Positions 52,114 through 61,120 of a DNA stretch of 64,000 bases are shown in pieces. This DNA comes from Lactiplantibacillus pingfangensis (GTDB taxonomy: Bacteria > Bacillota > Bacilli > Lactobacillales > Lactobacillaceae), in NCBI RefSeq assembly GCF_005404945.1, contig NZ_BJDG01000002.1:114727-178726 (forward strand), written 5' to 3'. The position numbers and the translations under genes were made by a program. How positions within the stretch are numbered: position 1 is the stretch's first letter; each line of letters begins with the position of its first letter. The notes under the pieces were generated by a model. The model worked only from the letters and a program-made list of their open reading frames with translations. It was not told where the DNA came from and made no database searches.

Positions 52114-52364
52114 AACGCCGTGCTGGCAGCATCTTGTTATCTGTGGTGGCATTTTTGACCATTTTTGCTGGTTTTGAGAGTTTTCGTTATCATAACTTTG
52201 TCCAGCGACAAGCAATGTATCACTATTTATTGGTAGATTATCATAAGCCTCCGGTAAAGCTGCCGGTGCCAGCAACGGCTAATCAGGCTAAAACTGAGTC
52301 TAAGTCCATACCGAAACTGCCGCCGCCTGTCAAATCAACTGCTGATCCGAAACCGAAAGTTTAA
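52110..52364 (+). CDS. ComGG-like small membrane-anchored protein
   Basis: An 84-residue protein with one N-terminal hydrophobic helix (GSILLSVVAFLTIFAGFESF, residues 6-25) and a proline- and lysine-rich tail. Its place at the end of the comG operon and its layout match the poorly conserved ComGG of lactobacilli. It starts at GTG 52110, overlapping comGF by four bases. The sequence alone would not identify it, so the call is by context. Confidence 0.6.
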   Translation: MKRRAGSILLSVVAFLTIFAGFESFRYHNFVQRQAMYHYLLVDYHKPPVKLPVPATANQAKTESKSIPKLPPPVKSTADPKPKV

Positions 52365-52385
52365 CCGAATTCACAGGGTTCCAGC

Positions 52386-53462
52386 TTGAACTCCATTCCA
52401 AAAGTCGGTAAGATTGGAAAGGATTCAAGAATTTTCGAAGAGGTGAGCATTCTGGCACAAGCAGAAACGGAAGCATTATTTAAAGTCTTAGATCAATCAG
52501 TCACGATCTTAAGACAACAACTATCGGTCTCGTATATTGATGCACTAATTGAAACCGGTGATAATTTACTCAGTCAGACTGTGCAAGTTGAGAACGGCCA
52601 GCCGGACTCAGCGAGTGTGGCGAAACTAGAAAAGCTATACCAAACGGTGACGTTGAGCAAGATTGAGCCGGAAACGAGTCGCCGCGCCTTACAGTTAGCA
52701 TTACTGAAAGCAATCCATGATGATCGCGTTGATCCTAACCATCAAATGACCCCGGATTCGATTGGGCTATTGACGGCGTACCTCATTTCAAAGCTAGTCG
52801 CAGCGGATGGGGAGCTCTCACTGCTTGATATTGCAGTCGGAACCGGGAATTTGTTGACCACGGTCATTAACCAATTGCAGCCGACCCGACAAGCAACCAT
52901 TCAAGGTTATGGTGTCGATAATGATGATGACCAACTGGCAATTGCGGCTATGAGCATGGCCTTCCAATGCTCACAAGTTGAACTTTTCCATCAAGATGGG
53001 ATTGATCCATTAGTCATGCCGAAAACGACGGTTGTCATTGGTGATCTGCCCGTTGGCTATTATCCGCTAGATGAGCGGGTTGCTAATTTTAAAACCAAAG
53101 CAACTAACGGCCACTCGTATGTTCATCATTTATTGATGGAACAGGCAATGTCACAATTACAACCGGGTGGCTGGGGCGTCTTTCTCGTACCAACCAATAT
53201 TTTCCAATCACAGGAAGCGCAAGGACTGCTCAAATGGATGAGTTCTGCGGCATACTTGCAAGGATTATTAAACTTGCCCAAGAATTTATTTTTAGATGAG
53301 AAGTCACGTAAGTCTGTCGTGGTCCTACAAAAGCATGGTGAAAAAGCCCAACAAGCCGCTAAGGTGTTGCTAGGCGAATTTCCATCTTTTGAAGACACGC
53401 GGGCCTTTGAAGCTTTCACAGCGCAGATTGATGCGTGGGTTGGTCAAAATATTAAACGCTAG
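52386..53462 (+). CDS. N6-adenine methylase-like protein (YtxK family)
   Basis: A 358-residue class I SAM-dependent methyltransferase-like protein. Motif I is LLDIAVGTGNLLTTVINQL (about residues 155-173) and the catalytic-loop position reads VIGDLPVGYYPLD, where true adenine methylases have NPPY/F; this altered motif is normal in YtxK. No restriction enzyme is nearby. The gene between the comG operon and ackA is conserved in Firmicutes, but its substrate is not known. The start at TTG 52386 has only a weak AGGG site, so GTG 52443 is possible. Confidence 0.78.
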   Translation: MNSIPKVGKIGKDSRIFEEVSILAQAETEALFKVLDQSVTILRQQLSVSYIDALIETGDNLLSQTVQVENGQPDSASVAKLEKLYQTVTLSKIEPETSRRALQLALLKAIHDDRVDPNHQMTPDSIGLLTAYLISKLVAADGELSLLDIAVGTGNLLTTVINQLQPTRQATIQGYGVDNDDDQLAIAAMSMAFQCSQVELFHQDGIDPLVMPKTTVVIGDLPVGYYPLDERVANFKTKATNGHSYVHHLLMEQAMSQLQPGGWGVFLVPTNIFQSQEAQGLLKWMSSAAYLQGLLNLPKNLFLDEKSRKSVVVLQKHGEKAQQAAKVLLGEFPSFEDTRAFEAFTAQIDAWVGQNIKR

Positions 53463-53474
53463 GAGTGAGTCTTG

Positions 53475-54671
53475 ATGGGGAAGACGATTGCGATTAACGC
53501 GGGCAGTTCGACTTTGAAATTTAAGTTATTTGAAATGCCACAAGAGCGAGTTATCGCCAGTGGTGCGATTGAACGAATTGGTTTCGAGACCTCACCAGTT
53601 CATATTCGTTATGGATTGGATCATAAGTATCGTGAAACTGAAGTTGTTCCGGATCATTTGACGGCGGTTAACTTGATCTTGGAAGAGTTAATTAAGTTGC
53701 ATATTATTGAAACGTTTGATGAAATTACTGCTGTCGGTCATCGGGTCGTTGCGGGCGGTGAAATTTTTAAGGATTCTGTTTTGATTACGGACAAAGTCTT
53801 GGCGCAGATTGAAGCACTTGCTGAATATGCGCCATTGCATAATCCAGCCAATGCAATTGGCATTCGAGCTTTCAAGCGGGTCTTACCGAATGTACCTGCC
53901 GTAGCAGTCTTTGATACCTCTTTCCATACGAGTATGCCGCCAGTGAATTATTTATATTCATTGCCATATGATTACTATGAAAAATATGGCGCGCGCAAGT
54001 TCGGCGCCCATGGGACGAGCCACCGCTATGTTGCTGGTCGTGCCGCCAAATTAATGGGACGCCCATTATCGGAGCTACGGTTGATCACGCTGCATTTAGG
54101 GGCGGGGAGTTCAATTACCGCGATTAAGAATGGCAAAAGCTTGGATACTTCGATGGGCTTCACGCCGTTAGCCGGAATTACGATGGCGACGCGTTCTGGT
54201 GACTTAGATCCGTCGTTAATGGCGTATCTGATGAAAAAGTTAGCTCTCAAAGATCCAGATGACATGCTCAAAATTTTGAACACGCAGTCTGGTCTGTTAG
54301 GCATTGCGGGTTCCGCAGACATGGAAATCTTAGAGGAACGTTGTGGTCACGATAAGATGGCCCAGCTGGCAATTGACATTTTTGTGAACCGGATTGTCAA
54401 ATATATTGGCGCCTACTTGGCGGAGCTGCAAGGTGCGGATGCCATTGTGATCACTGCCGGTATCGGTGAACGTGATGCAAAAATGCGTCAGCGAATTGCG
54501 GATAAGTTAAGTTACTTTGGCGTTGCCATTGATCCGCATAAAAATCAGGTCAGTGGGGTCGAACGTGACCTGAGTACGCCGACTGCCAAGATTCGCACGA
54601 TTTTGATTCCGACTGATGAGGAATTGATGATTGCGCGTGACGTTGAACGGATCGGTCAGCCTAAACAATAA
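53475..54671 (+). CDS. ackA: Acetate kinase
   Basis: A 398-residue acetokinase: AINAGSSTLKFKLFEMP at the N-terminus, VFDTSFHTSMPPVNYLYSLP, RKFGAHGTSHRYVAGRAA with the catalytic His, LITLHLGAGSSITAIKNGKSLDTSMGFTPL and ITAGIGERDAKMRQ. It makes ATP from acetyl phosphate in the phosphoketolase and pyruvate routes. ATG 53475 is chosen over TTG 53472 by spacing to AGGAGTG (53461-53467). L. plantarum has several ackA copies; this is the one behind the comG operon. Confidence 0.95.
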   Translation: MGKTIAINAGSSTLKFKLFEMPQERVIASGAIERIGFETSPVHIRYGLDHKYRETEVVPDHLTAVNLILEELIKLHIIETFDEITAVGHRVVAGGEIFKDSVLITDKVLAQIEALAEYAPLHNPANAIGIRAFKRVLPNVPAVAVFDTSFHTSMPPVNYLYSLPYDYYEKYGARKFGAHGTSHRYVAGRAAKLMGRPLSELRLITLHLGAGSSITAIKNGKSLDTSMGFTPLAGITMATRSGDLDPSLMAYLMKKLALKDPDDMLKILNTQSGLLGIAGSADMEILEERCGHDKMAQLAIDIFVNRIVKYIGAYLAELQGADAIVITAGIGERDAKMRQRIADKLSYFGVAIDPHKNQVSGVERDLSTPTAKIRTILIPTDEELMIARDVERIGQPKQ

Positions 54672-54682
54672 TGATGATTGAT

Positions 54683-54721
54683 GGACACATCTCCGAGAAC
54701 TTTTCGGAGATGTGTTTTTTT
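54683..54721 (+). terminator. Terminator of ackA
   Basis: ACACATCTCCGA pairs exactly with TCGGAGATGTGT, followed by a run of seven T. Confidence 0.93.
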
Positions 54722-54973
54722 ACGCTAACTTGAAAGTTATTCACCTTAGATTGTCTTAGCTTCATGTCATTCATGTTAATTCGTTTGTTAACTGACAAAA
54801 GATTAATCCGCTGTCATCTGTGTTGGCACGGAATTAGAGAAGCTGATTAAAGCAGTGTTTAGCCTGCGGATGGTTAATTTGGACTAGACCGATTTGCCGA
54901 AAACGAGAAGCGCGCCCTTTTGAAACCAGTTAGGTTGACCCGTATAATAAAAGTCAAGGGGAGTGCTGATATT
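54722..54973. other. Upstream region of the amino acid permease gene
   Basis: No gene is seen. A frame open to 54920 extends the permease by 18 codons without a ribosome site or family match. The ribosome site is AAGGGGAGTG (54956-54965). A clear promoter was not found. Confidence 0.5.
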
Positions 54974-56353
54974 ATGAAAGCAAGTGAACAACCTGCGAAT
55001 GGTCAACTTTCGCGGGGACTAAAGAGCCGTCATGTGCAGTTGATTGCCATTGGTGGGACGATTGGGACTGGACTGTTTTTAGGTGCTGGTCAATCCATCC
55101 ACTTAGCTGGGCCATCAATTTTAATTGCGTACTTAGTGACTGGACTCGTTTGCTTTTTGCTCATGCGAGCGTTGGGTGAACTGTTACTATCTGATTTAAA
55201 GACGCATTCGTATATTGATTTTATTAAAAAATATTTAGGTGAACGAACCGGGTTTGTCGCTGGTTGGACGTATTGGGTTTGTTGGATCACGATTGCGATG
55301 GCTGAAATTACCGCCGTCGGGGAATACATGCAATTTTGGTTTCCAAAACTGCCACAGTGGATTCCTGGCGTCATTATTTTGATCTTACTGCTGGCCTTAA
55401 ATTCCGTGAATGTCTCAGCTTTTGGGGAAACCGAGTTTTGGTTCGCGATTATAAAAATTGTTGCCATCGTGGCGTTGATTGTCGTTGGTATCGTGATGGT
55501 CGTTTTCAGTGTTAAAACGCCAGTGGGACATGCAGGTCTTGGCAATTTAGTGAATTATGGTGGCTTCCTACCACATGGCATGAAAGGGTTTGTGTTATCC
55601 TTTCAAATGGTGCTTTTTAGTTTTATCGGGATTGAAATGGTCGGCATGACTGCTTCTGAAACAGAGGATCCTAAAACGGTTATTCCGAAGGCCATTGACA
55701 ACATCCCAATTCGAATCATCCTATTCTATGTGGGGTCATTATTTTTCTTAATGGCGATGTATCCTTGGCGTTACTTTTCAGAAGCGCACAGTCCTTTTGT
55801 GCAAGTCTTTACCAATCTAGGCATTACTTCAGCGGCCGCAATCATCAATTTTGTGGTGTTAACCGCGGCAGCGTCTTCTTGCAACAGTGCGTTATTTAGT
55901 ACGGGTCGGATGTTGTTCTCGCTGACATACGGTGGCAAGAGTAAGTTTGCGCGTCAAATGGGTAAACTGTCACCAAGCCAAGTGCCACGTAACGCACTCT
56001 GGTTTTCAACTTTGGTCATTGGCTTGGCAGTCTTATTGAATTTACTAATGCCTGGTAAAGTCTTCTCGTTGATTGCCAGCGTTTCGACGACGTGTTTCAT
56101 TTTCATCTGGGGCGCGATTGTGCTGGCACATCTCGCTTATCGGAAAAAAGTGGGAAAGCAGCGGTCTAAAAAATTCCGGATGCCGTTCTTTCCAATTTCG
56201 GATTACTTGATCTTAGCCTTTTTAGGCTTTATCACGATTGTGTTATGTTTAAAAACCGAGACGTTGATTGCGTTAGTCGCTTCATTGATTTGGCTAGTTG
56301 TCTTATACGTCATTAAAATTGTGAATGAAAAAGTCCATGCAGGGACACTATAA
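54974..56353 (+). CDS. Amino acid permease (APC superfamily, AAT family)
   Basis: A 459-residue transporter with 12 predicted helices. The first-helix signature is LIAIGGTIGTGLFLGAGQSI (about residues 22-41), with GWTYWVCWITIAMAEITAVGEYMQFWF and SFIGIEMVGMTASETEDPKTVIPKAI as further family blocks. It imports amino acids with protons; members of this group carry Lys, aromatic residues, Ala, Ser or GABA, and the substrate cannot be told. ATG 54974 is preferred over the upstream start by its ribosome site. Confidence 0.9.
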   Translation: MKASEQPANGQLSRGLKSRHVQLIAIGGTIGTGLFLGAGQSIHLAGPSILIAYLVTGLVCFLLMRALGELLLSDLKTHSYIDFIKKYLGERTGFVAGWTYWVCWITIAMAEITAVGEYMQFWFPKLPQWIPGVIILILLLALNSVNVSAFGETEFWFAIIKIVAIVALIVVGIVMVVFSVKTPVGHAGLGNLVNYGGFLPHGMKGFVLSFQMVLFSFIGIEMVGMTASETEDPKTVIPKAIDNIPIRIILFYVGSLFFLMAMYPWRYFSEAHSPFVQVFTNLGITSAAAIINFVVLTAAASSCNSALFSTGRMLFSLTYGGKSKFARQMGKLSPSQVPRNALWFSTLVIGLAVLLNLLMPGKVFSLIASVSTTCFIFIWGAIVLAHLAYRKKVGKQRSKKFRMPFFPISDYLILAFLGFITIVLCLKTETLIALVASLIWLVVLYVIKIVNEKVHAGTL

Positions 56354-56356
56354 GTT

Positions 56357-56398
56357 CAAAGACAGGTCTGAGAAAATTTTCAGACCTGTCTTTTTTTG
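56357..56398 (+). terminator. Terminator of the permease gene
   Basis: AAAGACAGGTCTGA and TCAGACCTGTCTTT are exact complements with a short AT loop, followed by T. Confidence 0.93.
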
Positions 56399-56904
56399 CG
56401 TCAACTATTTGGTATAAAGTTTTTTCTGTCGGTAGGAAGCCTAGGCGACAAAGAAGGCACGTTCAGTTCTAATTGAGTGATCACACAACAAATAGAGAGA
56501 ACTAGTCTTCTGTGGCATAAATTTTGGCGGATTAAAAAACTAAAGGAACTGTCAAATCTTAACTGTTCTATTGGGTGCACCTGCTTTTTAACATCACTAT
56601 CCAGTAGGCAATAATCCAAAACAGTACACGTCTCTAGCCGTGAGGAGGGGGCGTTTGGGGCTCAGCCGTGGCATTTGACTTAGCGTGGTGATTTTTCCGC
56701 GGTTAGTCAAAAACCAGCTTTTGAGACCGACCTTTGGCTCAAAAATGGTTCATGGCGTTCCAGCCCCAAACGACCCCTCCGGTAGGCGGAAACAACCCGA
56801 TTCGTTAATCAGTTATCTTGTGTCTCAAACGGTTCTGGTGCGCTTTGAGCAGTGAAGCGGTACAATTAAGTTTAATGTGATTTTAGTTGAATCGAGGGAC
56901 GGTT
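56399..56904. other. Intergenic region with a long foldback
   Basis: About 500 bases without a supported gene. The minus-strand frame at 56401-56619 has no family resemblance. The foldback at 56644-56780 fills the middle. The last bases hold GAGGGA (56894-56899), the ribosome site of the next gene. Confidence 0.6.
56644..56780 (+). repeat. 137-nt foldback with class II loop
   Basis: GGAGGGG-G-CGTTTGGGGCT (56644-56662) pairs with AGCCCCAAACG-A-CCCCTCC (56762-56780), 18 pairs with one G-A mismatch; GCCGTG then pairs with CATGGC. Inside are two hairpins: TTGACT/AGTCAA (near 56676-56709), and TTTTGAG-ACCGACCTTTGG-CTCAAAA (56719-56744). The last loop is identical to that at 34397-34408. Confidence 0.78.
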
Positions 56905-57513
56905 ATGCAATATTTTACTTCAGATACACATTTTTACCATGCGGATTTATTGGGCCAAAATGACTTTGCGCCACGGCTTTTTCCGGATGTCGAGGCGATG
57001 AATCAAGCCATCATTGATCACTGGAACGCCCGGGTGAGTGATGAAGACACCGTTTATCATTTAGGAGACGTGGCGATGTATTTTACGCGGCCTGCTAAAT
57101 TGTCCTATGAACGGGTATTTGCCATCTTGGCACAATTACATGGTAAAATTATCTTTATTAAAGGAAATCATGATTCACGCGCGTTTTTCAAATATTTGGC
57201 GGCCCACGATCCACAACTCAACGGTCAGCCCAAGTTTGAATTTCATGATGTTGGGGTGTTGATCAAATACGATCACCGCCAATACTATATGACCCACTAC
57301 CCAATGATGATGGGAATCGTCAAGCAGATTATTAATTTGCACGGCCATATTCATCATTATTCGGTTAATATCAAGGAGAATATCAACGTCGGCGTGGATA
57401 CCCCGGAAGTTGATTATCTGGATCATCAAGTGCCATTTGGCGCACCATTCTCATTGGCTGAGATTGAGCAGATGGTTACTGGTAAGGCGATTGATTTTGC
57501 GAAGCGGCAATAA
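56905..57513 (+). CDS. Calcineurin-like metallophosphoesterase
   Basis: A 202-residue phosphoesterase. The metal motifs are YFTSDTHFYHADLL, VYHLGDVAMYF, IFIKGNHDSRAFF, YMTHYPMM and INLHGHIHHYSVN, in the order of the metallophosphatase family. The substrate is unknown. ATG 56905 follows GAGGGA with suitable spacing; the frame is open to 56887. It ends 66 bases before the YunD-type gene. Confidence 0.87.
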   Translation: MQYFTSDTHFYHADLLGQNDFAPRLFPDVEAMNQAIIDHWNARVSDEDTVYHLGDVAMYFTRPAKLSYERVFAILAQLHGKIIFIKGNHDSRAFFKYLAAHDPQLNGQPKFEFHDVGVLIKYDHRQYYMTHYPMMMGIVKQIINLHGHIHHYSVNIKENINVGVDTPEVDYLDHQVPFGAPFSLAEIEQMVTGKAIDFAKRQ

Positions 57514-57579
57514 GTGCGCTTGACCGGCTTTCGTCAATGCTTTAGGATTAACGAAGACAAGTATTGCGAGGCGACGAGG

Positions 57580-58968
57580 ATGACGGAACAGATTACGATA
57601 CTACATACGAATGATGTTCATTCGCATTTTGAAAATTGGCCTCGTATTCGGCGCTATCTTGCGGATCAGCGTCAGTTTCAACAAGCGGCCGGGCACACTG
57701 TTTTGACGGTGGACCTTGGTGATGCGGTTGATCGGGCACATCCACTTTCAGAAGCGACTCGTGGTCAAGCTAATGTCCAACTGTTGAATCAGGTCGGCTA
57801 TGATGCTGTCACCATTGGTAATAACGAAGGCTTGGGATTGACTCACGCCGAACTGGATCAGCTCTATACGCAGGCTAATTTTGAGGTGGTTTTAGATAAT
57901 TTGACCGTCGCAGCCACTGGTCAGCAGCCGGCATGGGCAAAACCCGCCAAGTTGATGACCACCGCCAAGGGAACCCGAATTTTGTTGTTGGCTTTTACGG
58001 CACCGTTTACCTTAACTTATCCGTTGAATGGTTGGACGCCCGCAAGTGTCAAGGATCGGTTACCCCAATTATTGGCACAGTACGCCGGGCAGTATGACGT
58101 CCTGATTGTGATGTCACACTTAGGCATCAACGTGGATCGTTGGCTGGCTAAACACTATCCGATGATTGACGTGATTATTGGCAGCCACACGCACCATTTA
58201 TTAGTTAATGGCGAGGTCAAAAATGGCGTGCTACTCGCGGCTGCCGGAAAATATGGTGAATACGTCGGCCAAATCAATTTAACGATTGATGATGCTCATC
58301 GGGTCAGTCGGAGCCAAGCAAAGACCGTTGCAACGAGTCAGTTGCCGATGGTTGCGACGGATGCCGCAGAAATTGCCGGCTGGCAGCATCAGGGAGAGCA
58401 ACTTTTATCACAACAAGTGATTGCCAACGTACCGCAACAGTTACGGCCGCATTGGCATCATCAGAGTGAGTTAACTGCATTAGGCCTGAAGGCGATTACG
58501 AGTTATGCGGGCACGGATTTAGGGATGTTAAATGGTGGGTTGTTCATGCGAGATCTGCCAGCGGGCGCGGTTAATCTAAATGATTTGCATACGATGTTAC
58601 CGCACGCGATGCATGTGATTCGCGTCAGCTTGACTGGTGAAGAACTTTGGCGCTTAATTTATGAAATGGAACTGGTACGGCCTTTTTTGAACAAGTTTCC
58701 AATTCGTGGGATGGGATTTCGTGGTCAAGTCTTTGGCGTGATCCAGTATCAGGGATTGCGCTGGCAGGCGACCACGCATCGGTTATTAGTTAATGACCGT
58801 CCGGTTGATCCAGCGAGGACTTATCAAATCGCATTGCTGGATCATCACTTGTTTATCCCGTTTTTCCCAACGTTAAATATCAGTGGTAAAACGACGATAT
58901 TAGCTGATCAGTTATTAAGAACAGTTGTCGGGAACTATCTCGCAACACAATATCCAACGCAAGGATAG
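57580..58968 (+). CDS. 5'-nucleotidase / cyclic phosphodiesterase family protein (YunD-like)
   Basis: A 462-residue protein with an N-terminal metallophosphatase domain (ITILHTNDVHSHFENW, LTVDLGDAVDRAHP, AVTIGNNEGLGLTH, LIVMSHLGINVD, IIGSHTHHLL) and a C-terminal 5'-nucleotidase domain (ITSYAGTDLGMLNGGLFMRDL, LTGEELWRLIYEME). It has no signal peptide, so it acts in the cytoplasm, as YunD does in Bacillus. Substrate uncertain. ATG 57580 is chosen because GCGAGG (57566-57571) is well placed; the frame is open to 57514. Confidence 0.88.
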   Translation: MTEQITILHTNDVHSHFENWPRIRRYLADQRQFQQAAGHTVLTVDLGDAVDRAHPLSEATRGQANVQLLNQVGYDAVTIGNNEGLGLTHAELDQLYTQANFEVVLDNLTVAATGQQPAWAKPAKLMTTAKGTRILLLAFTAPFTLTYPLNGWTPASVKDRLPQLLAQYAGQYDVLIVMSHLGINVDRWLAKHYPMIDVIIGSHTHHLLVNGEVKNGVLLAAAGKYGEYVGQINLTIDDAHRVSRSQAKTVATSQLPMVATDAAEIAGWQHQGEQLLSQQVIANVPQQLRPHWHHQSELTALGLKAITSYAGTDLGMLNGGLFMRDLPAGAVNLNDLHTMLPHAMHVIRVSLTGEELWRLIYEMELVRPFLNKFPIRGMGFRGQVFGVIQYQGLRWQATTHRLLVNDRPVDPARTYQIALLDHHLFIPFFPTLNISGKTTILADQLLRTVVGNYLATQYPTQG

Positions 58969-58983
58969 AAAGGTGGTGTCGAT

Positions 58984-59643
58984 TTGAATCGTGATCATAT
59001 TGATGAATTAGCTGCACAGCAAGCTGAGCGTCGGCAAAGTCTATATCAAGGCGTTCGGCTAGACAAGACGCATATTGAGGTTAACAAACAACCGTTTGAA
59101 CTCGTCTTGGATTATCATGAGGCGTTTGATTTAGATAAATTTACTGAGCGTTATAGTACGATTTTAAATAAGTATGACTATTTAGTTGGCGATTGGGGGT
59201 TTGAACAACTCCGCCTAAAAGGCTTTTTCAAAGATGAGACTAAGGATGTCCAACGTGCGCAAACGATTGGGACAGTTCAAGATTATTTATATGAATATTG
59301 TAATTTTGGCTGTGCCTATTTCATCTTGAAAAATGAACGGGTGATTAAGCCGAAACGCACGAGTCACCCTCGTAAGGATGACCGGCGTGGGAAGCGTGGT
59401 AATTCGACGACTCACAATAACAATACGACGACCCGGGCAAGTCAGTCACGGGGACGAAGCAATCGTAGTAGCAGTAAACTGAAACAACGTCGTCGCAACA
59501 AGTCCTTTACGACGAAACAAAAAGCGGCACCGTTCACTGAAAAACGTCAACAGCCAGCAAAAGTCAATGCCGGCAGTGGCCAACAAGCGCGAACGAGTAA
59601 ACCAACGACTGGTAAACGGCATTTTACCATTCGGCAGAAGTAG
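58984..59643 (+). CDS. YutD family protein with a long basic C-terminal extension
   Basis: A 219-residue protein. Residues 1-120 match the YutD (DUF1027) family: NKQPFELVLDYHEAFDLDKFTERYSTILNKYDYLVGDWGFEQLRLKGFF and YLYEYCNFGCAYFILKNERV. Residues 121-219 are a low-complexity, highly basic tail rich in Arg, Lys, Ser, Thr, Asn and Gln, which suggests nucleic acid or ribosome binding. The core function is unknown. It starts at TTG 58984 behind AAAGGTGGTG (58969-58978). yunD-yutD-yutF order is conserved in lactobacilli. Confidence 0.85.
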   Translation: MNRDHIDELAAQQAERRQSLYQGVRLDKTHIEVNKQPFELVLDYHEAFDLDKFTERYSTILNKYDYLVGDWGFEQLRLKGFFKDETKDVQRAQTIGTVQDYLYEYCNFGCAYFILKNERVIKPKRTSHPRKDDRRGKRGNSTTHNNNTTTRASQSRGRSNRSSSKLKQRRRNKSFTTKQKAAPFTEKRQQPAKVNAGSGQQARTSKPTTGKRHFTIRQK

Positions 59644-59657
59644 AGAGGATTTTGAAA

Positions 59658-60449
59658 TTGAGTCAGTATAAGGGATATTTGATTGATTTAGATGGCACGG
59701 TGTATCGTGGGAGTGAACGAATTCCGGCCGCAAAGCGGTTTATTGAACGGTTACAAGCGACGAATACGGCTTTTTTACTGGTCACCAACAACACAACTAA
59801 GTCACCGGAAGATGTTGCGGCTAATTTGGCAGATAATCATGATATTCATGTGAGTCCGGCCAATGTCTATACGGCAGCTTTAGCAACGGCGGACTATGTC
59901 AATGATGTCGCTGGCGATGGTGAGAAGACGATGTACGTCATTGGTGAACTGGGCTTAAAAGGCGCCATGCTTGAAAAAGGCTTCCATTTTGATGAAAAGA
60001 CGCCGCGCTTCGTGATTGTTGGGTTGGATTATGATGTGACTTATCATAAGTTTGAACTCGCAACGCTCGCAATTAAGCGGGGGGCAACCTTTATCGGCAC
60101 GAACGCGGACACCAATTTACCAAATGAACGTGGTTTAGTGCCGGGGGCCGGCTCAGTGATTGCCATGGTTGAGCGAGCAACGCAGCAACGCGCGACTTAT
60201 GTCGGTAAGCCAGAGACTATTATCATGCAAAAGGCCATTGATCGGATTGGCTTGGATAAGCAGGACTGTGTCATGGTTGGGGACAACTACATGACGGATA
60301 TTTCAGCGGCAATTAATTTTGAGATGGCCTCCTTGTTAGTGTATACCGGGGTCTCAACACCAGAGTTAGTCGCAAAGCAGACAGTGAAACCAACGAATGA
60401 AGTTAATTCATTGGATGAGTGGGACTTAGATGATGGCGTGGCTAAATAA
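59658..60449 (+). CDS. HAD-family sugar phosphatase (NagD/YutF type)
   Basis: A 263-residue HAD phosphatase of subfamily IIA. Motif I is YLIDLDGTVYRGSERIPAA (residues 7-25), motif II is LLVTNNTTKSP, the Lys motif lies in YVGKPETIIMQKAI and motif III is VMVGDNYMTDISAAI. It dephosphorylates small phosphates, possibly damaged sugar phosphates. TTG 59658 is chosen because GAGAGGA (59643-59649) is too near TTG 59652. It overlaps the next gene by 20 bases. Confidence 0.9.
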   Translation: MSQYKGYLIDLDGTVYRGSERIPAAKRFIERLQATNTAFLLVTNNTTKSPEDVAANLADNHDIHVSPANVYTAALATADYVNDVAGDGEKTMYVIGELGLKGAMLEKGFHFDEKTPRFVIVGLDYDVTYHKFELATLAIKRGATFIGTNADTNLPNERGLVPGAGSVIAMVERATQQRATYVGKPETIIMQKAIDRIGLDKQDCVMVGDNYMTDISAAINFEMASLLVYTGVSTPELVAKQTVKPTNEVNSLDEWDLDDGVAK

Positions 60450-61074
60450 GGTTAAAAATTGGGCACAGTGGCTCGGATTATATCTTTGGCTCCTGAGCGG
60501 GACGATTATCTTAACAATCAATGCCAGTTGGTTGTACTATTTTAATGTGCAATGGCAACATTTGGGCCGGCTCGTAAATTTGTCGACTGGGCGCTTGATG
60601 GTCAATTACTACCAGCTGTTAGCTTATTTGAATTTCCCGTGGGTGCCTAAACTTAAAATGACTGATTTTACAGATTCAACGAGTGCGTTAGTTCATTTTG
60701 CCGACGTTAAAAATTTGTTTCTATTGGATTATGGGGTATTCTTGGTCACTTGTGTCACCACTTATTATTTGTGGCGACGTTTGAAGCGAGATCAGCAATT
60801 GTGGCGCTTTGTGCTGCCAATGCAAACCGCTCTGTGGGTTCCGCCGCTAATTGCCGCGGCAATGGCCGTTAATTTTGATCAATTTTTTATTTTCTTTCAT
60901 AAAGTGTTATTTAGAAATTCTGATTGGTTATTTGATCCGCTGTTTGATCGAATCATTGTGGTACTGCCAGATACGTTCTTTTTACAATGCTTTGTCCTGG
61001 CGTTTGTCATCCTCGAATGGTCGTTCGCCTATTATTTAGCAGTCGGTAAGCAAGCTTTAAAGGCACTCAAATAA
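60430..61074 (+). CDS. TIGR01906 family integral membrane protein
   Basis: A 214-residue protein with four hydrophobic segments and the family pattern: an early helix (LGLYLWLLSGTIILTINASWLYYF), then NYYQLLAYLNFPWVPKLKMTDFTDSTSALVHFADVKNLFLL and a helix pair, with FHKVLFRNSDWLFDPLFDRIIVVLPDTFF in the loop before the last helix. Function unknown. It is translated by coupling from the HAD gene (20-base overlap), an arrangement conserved in lactobacilli. Confidence 0.87.
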   Translation: MMAWLNKVKNWAQWLGLYLWLLSGTIILTINASWLYYFNVQWQHLGRLVNLSTGRLMVNYYQLLAYLNFPWVPKLKMTDFTDSTSALVHFADVKNLFLLDYGVFLVTCVTTYYLWRRLKRDQQLWRFVLPMQTALWVPPLIAAAMAVNFDQFFIFFHKVLFRNSDWLFDPLFDRIIVVLPDTFFLQCFVLAFVILEWSFAYYLAVGKQALKALK

Positions 61075-61115
61075 AAAAGAGCCGTCATCACAATTGGATG
61101 ACAGCTCTTTTTTAT
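61073..61115. terminator. Bidirectional terminator
   Basis: AAAAAAGAGC-GTCATC pairs with GATGAC-GCTCTTTTTT, serving the TIGR01906 gene and the convergent DedA gene. Confidence 0.92.
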
Positions 61116-61120
61116 TTGGC

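Noticed and set aside
52386..53462. Restriction-modification methylase
   Set aside because: The catalytic NPPY motif is changed to DLPV and no restriction or specificity gene is nearby; YtxK family between comG and ackA explains it.
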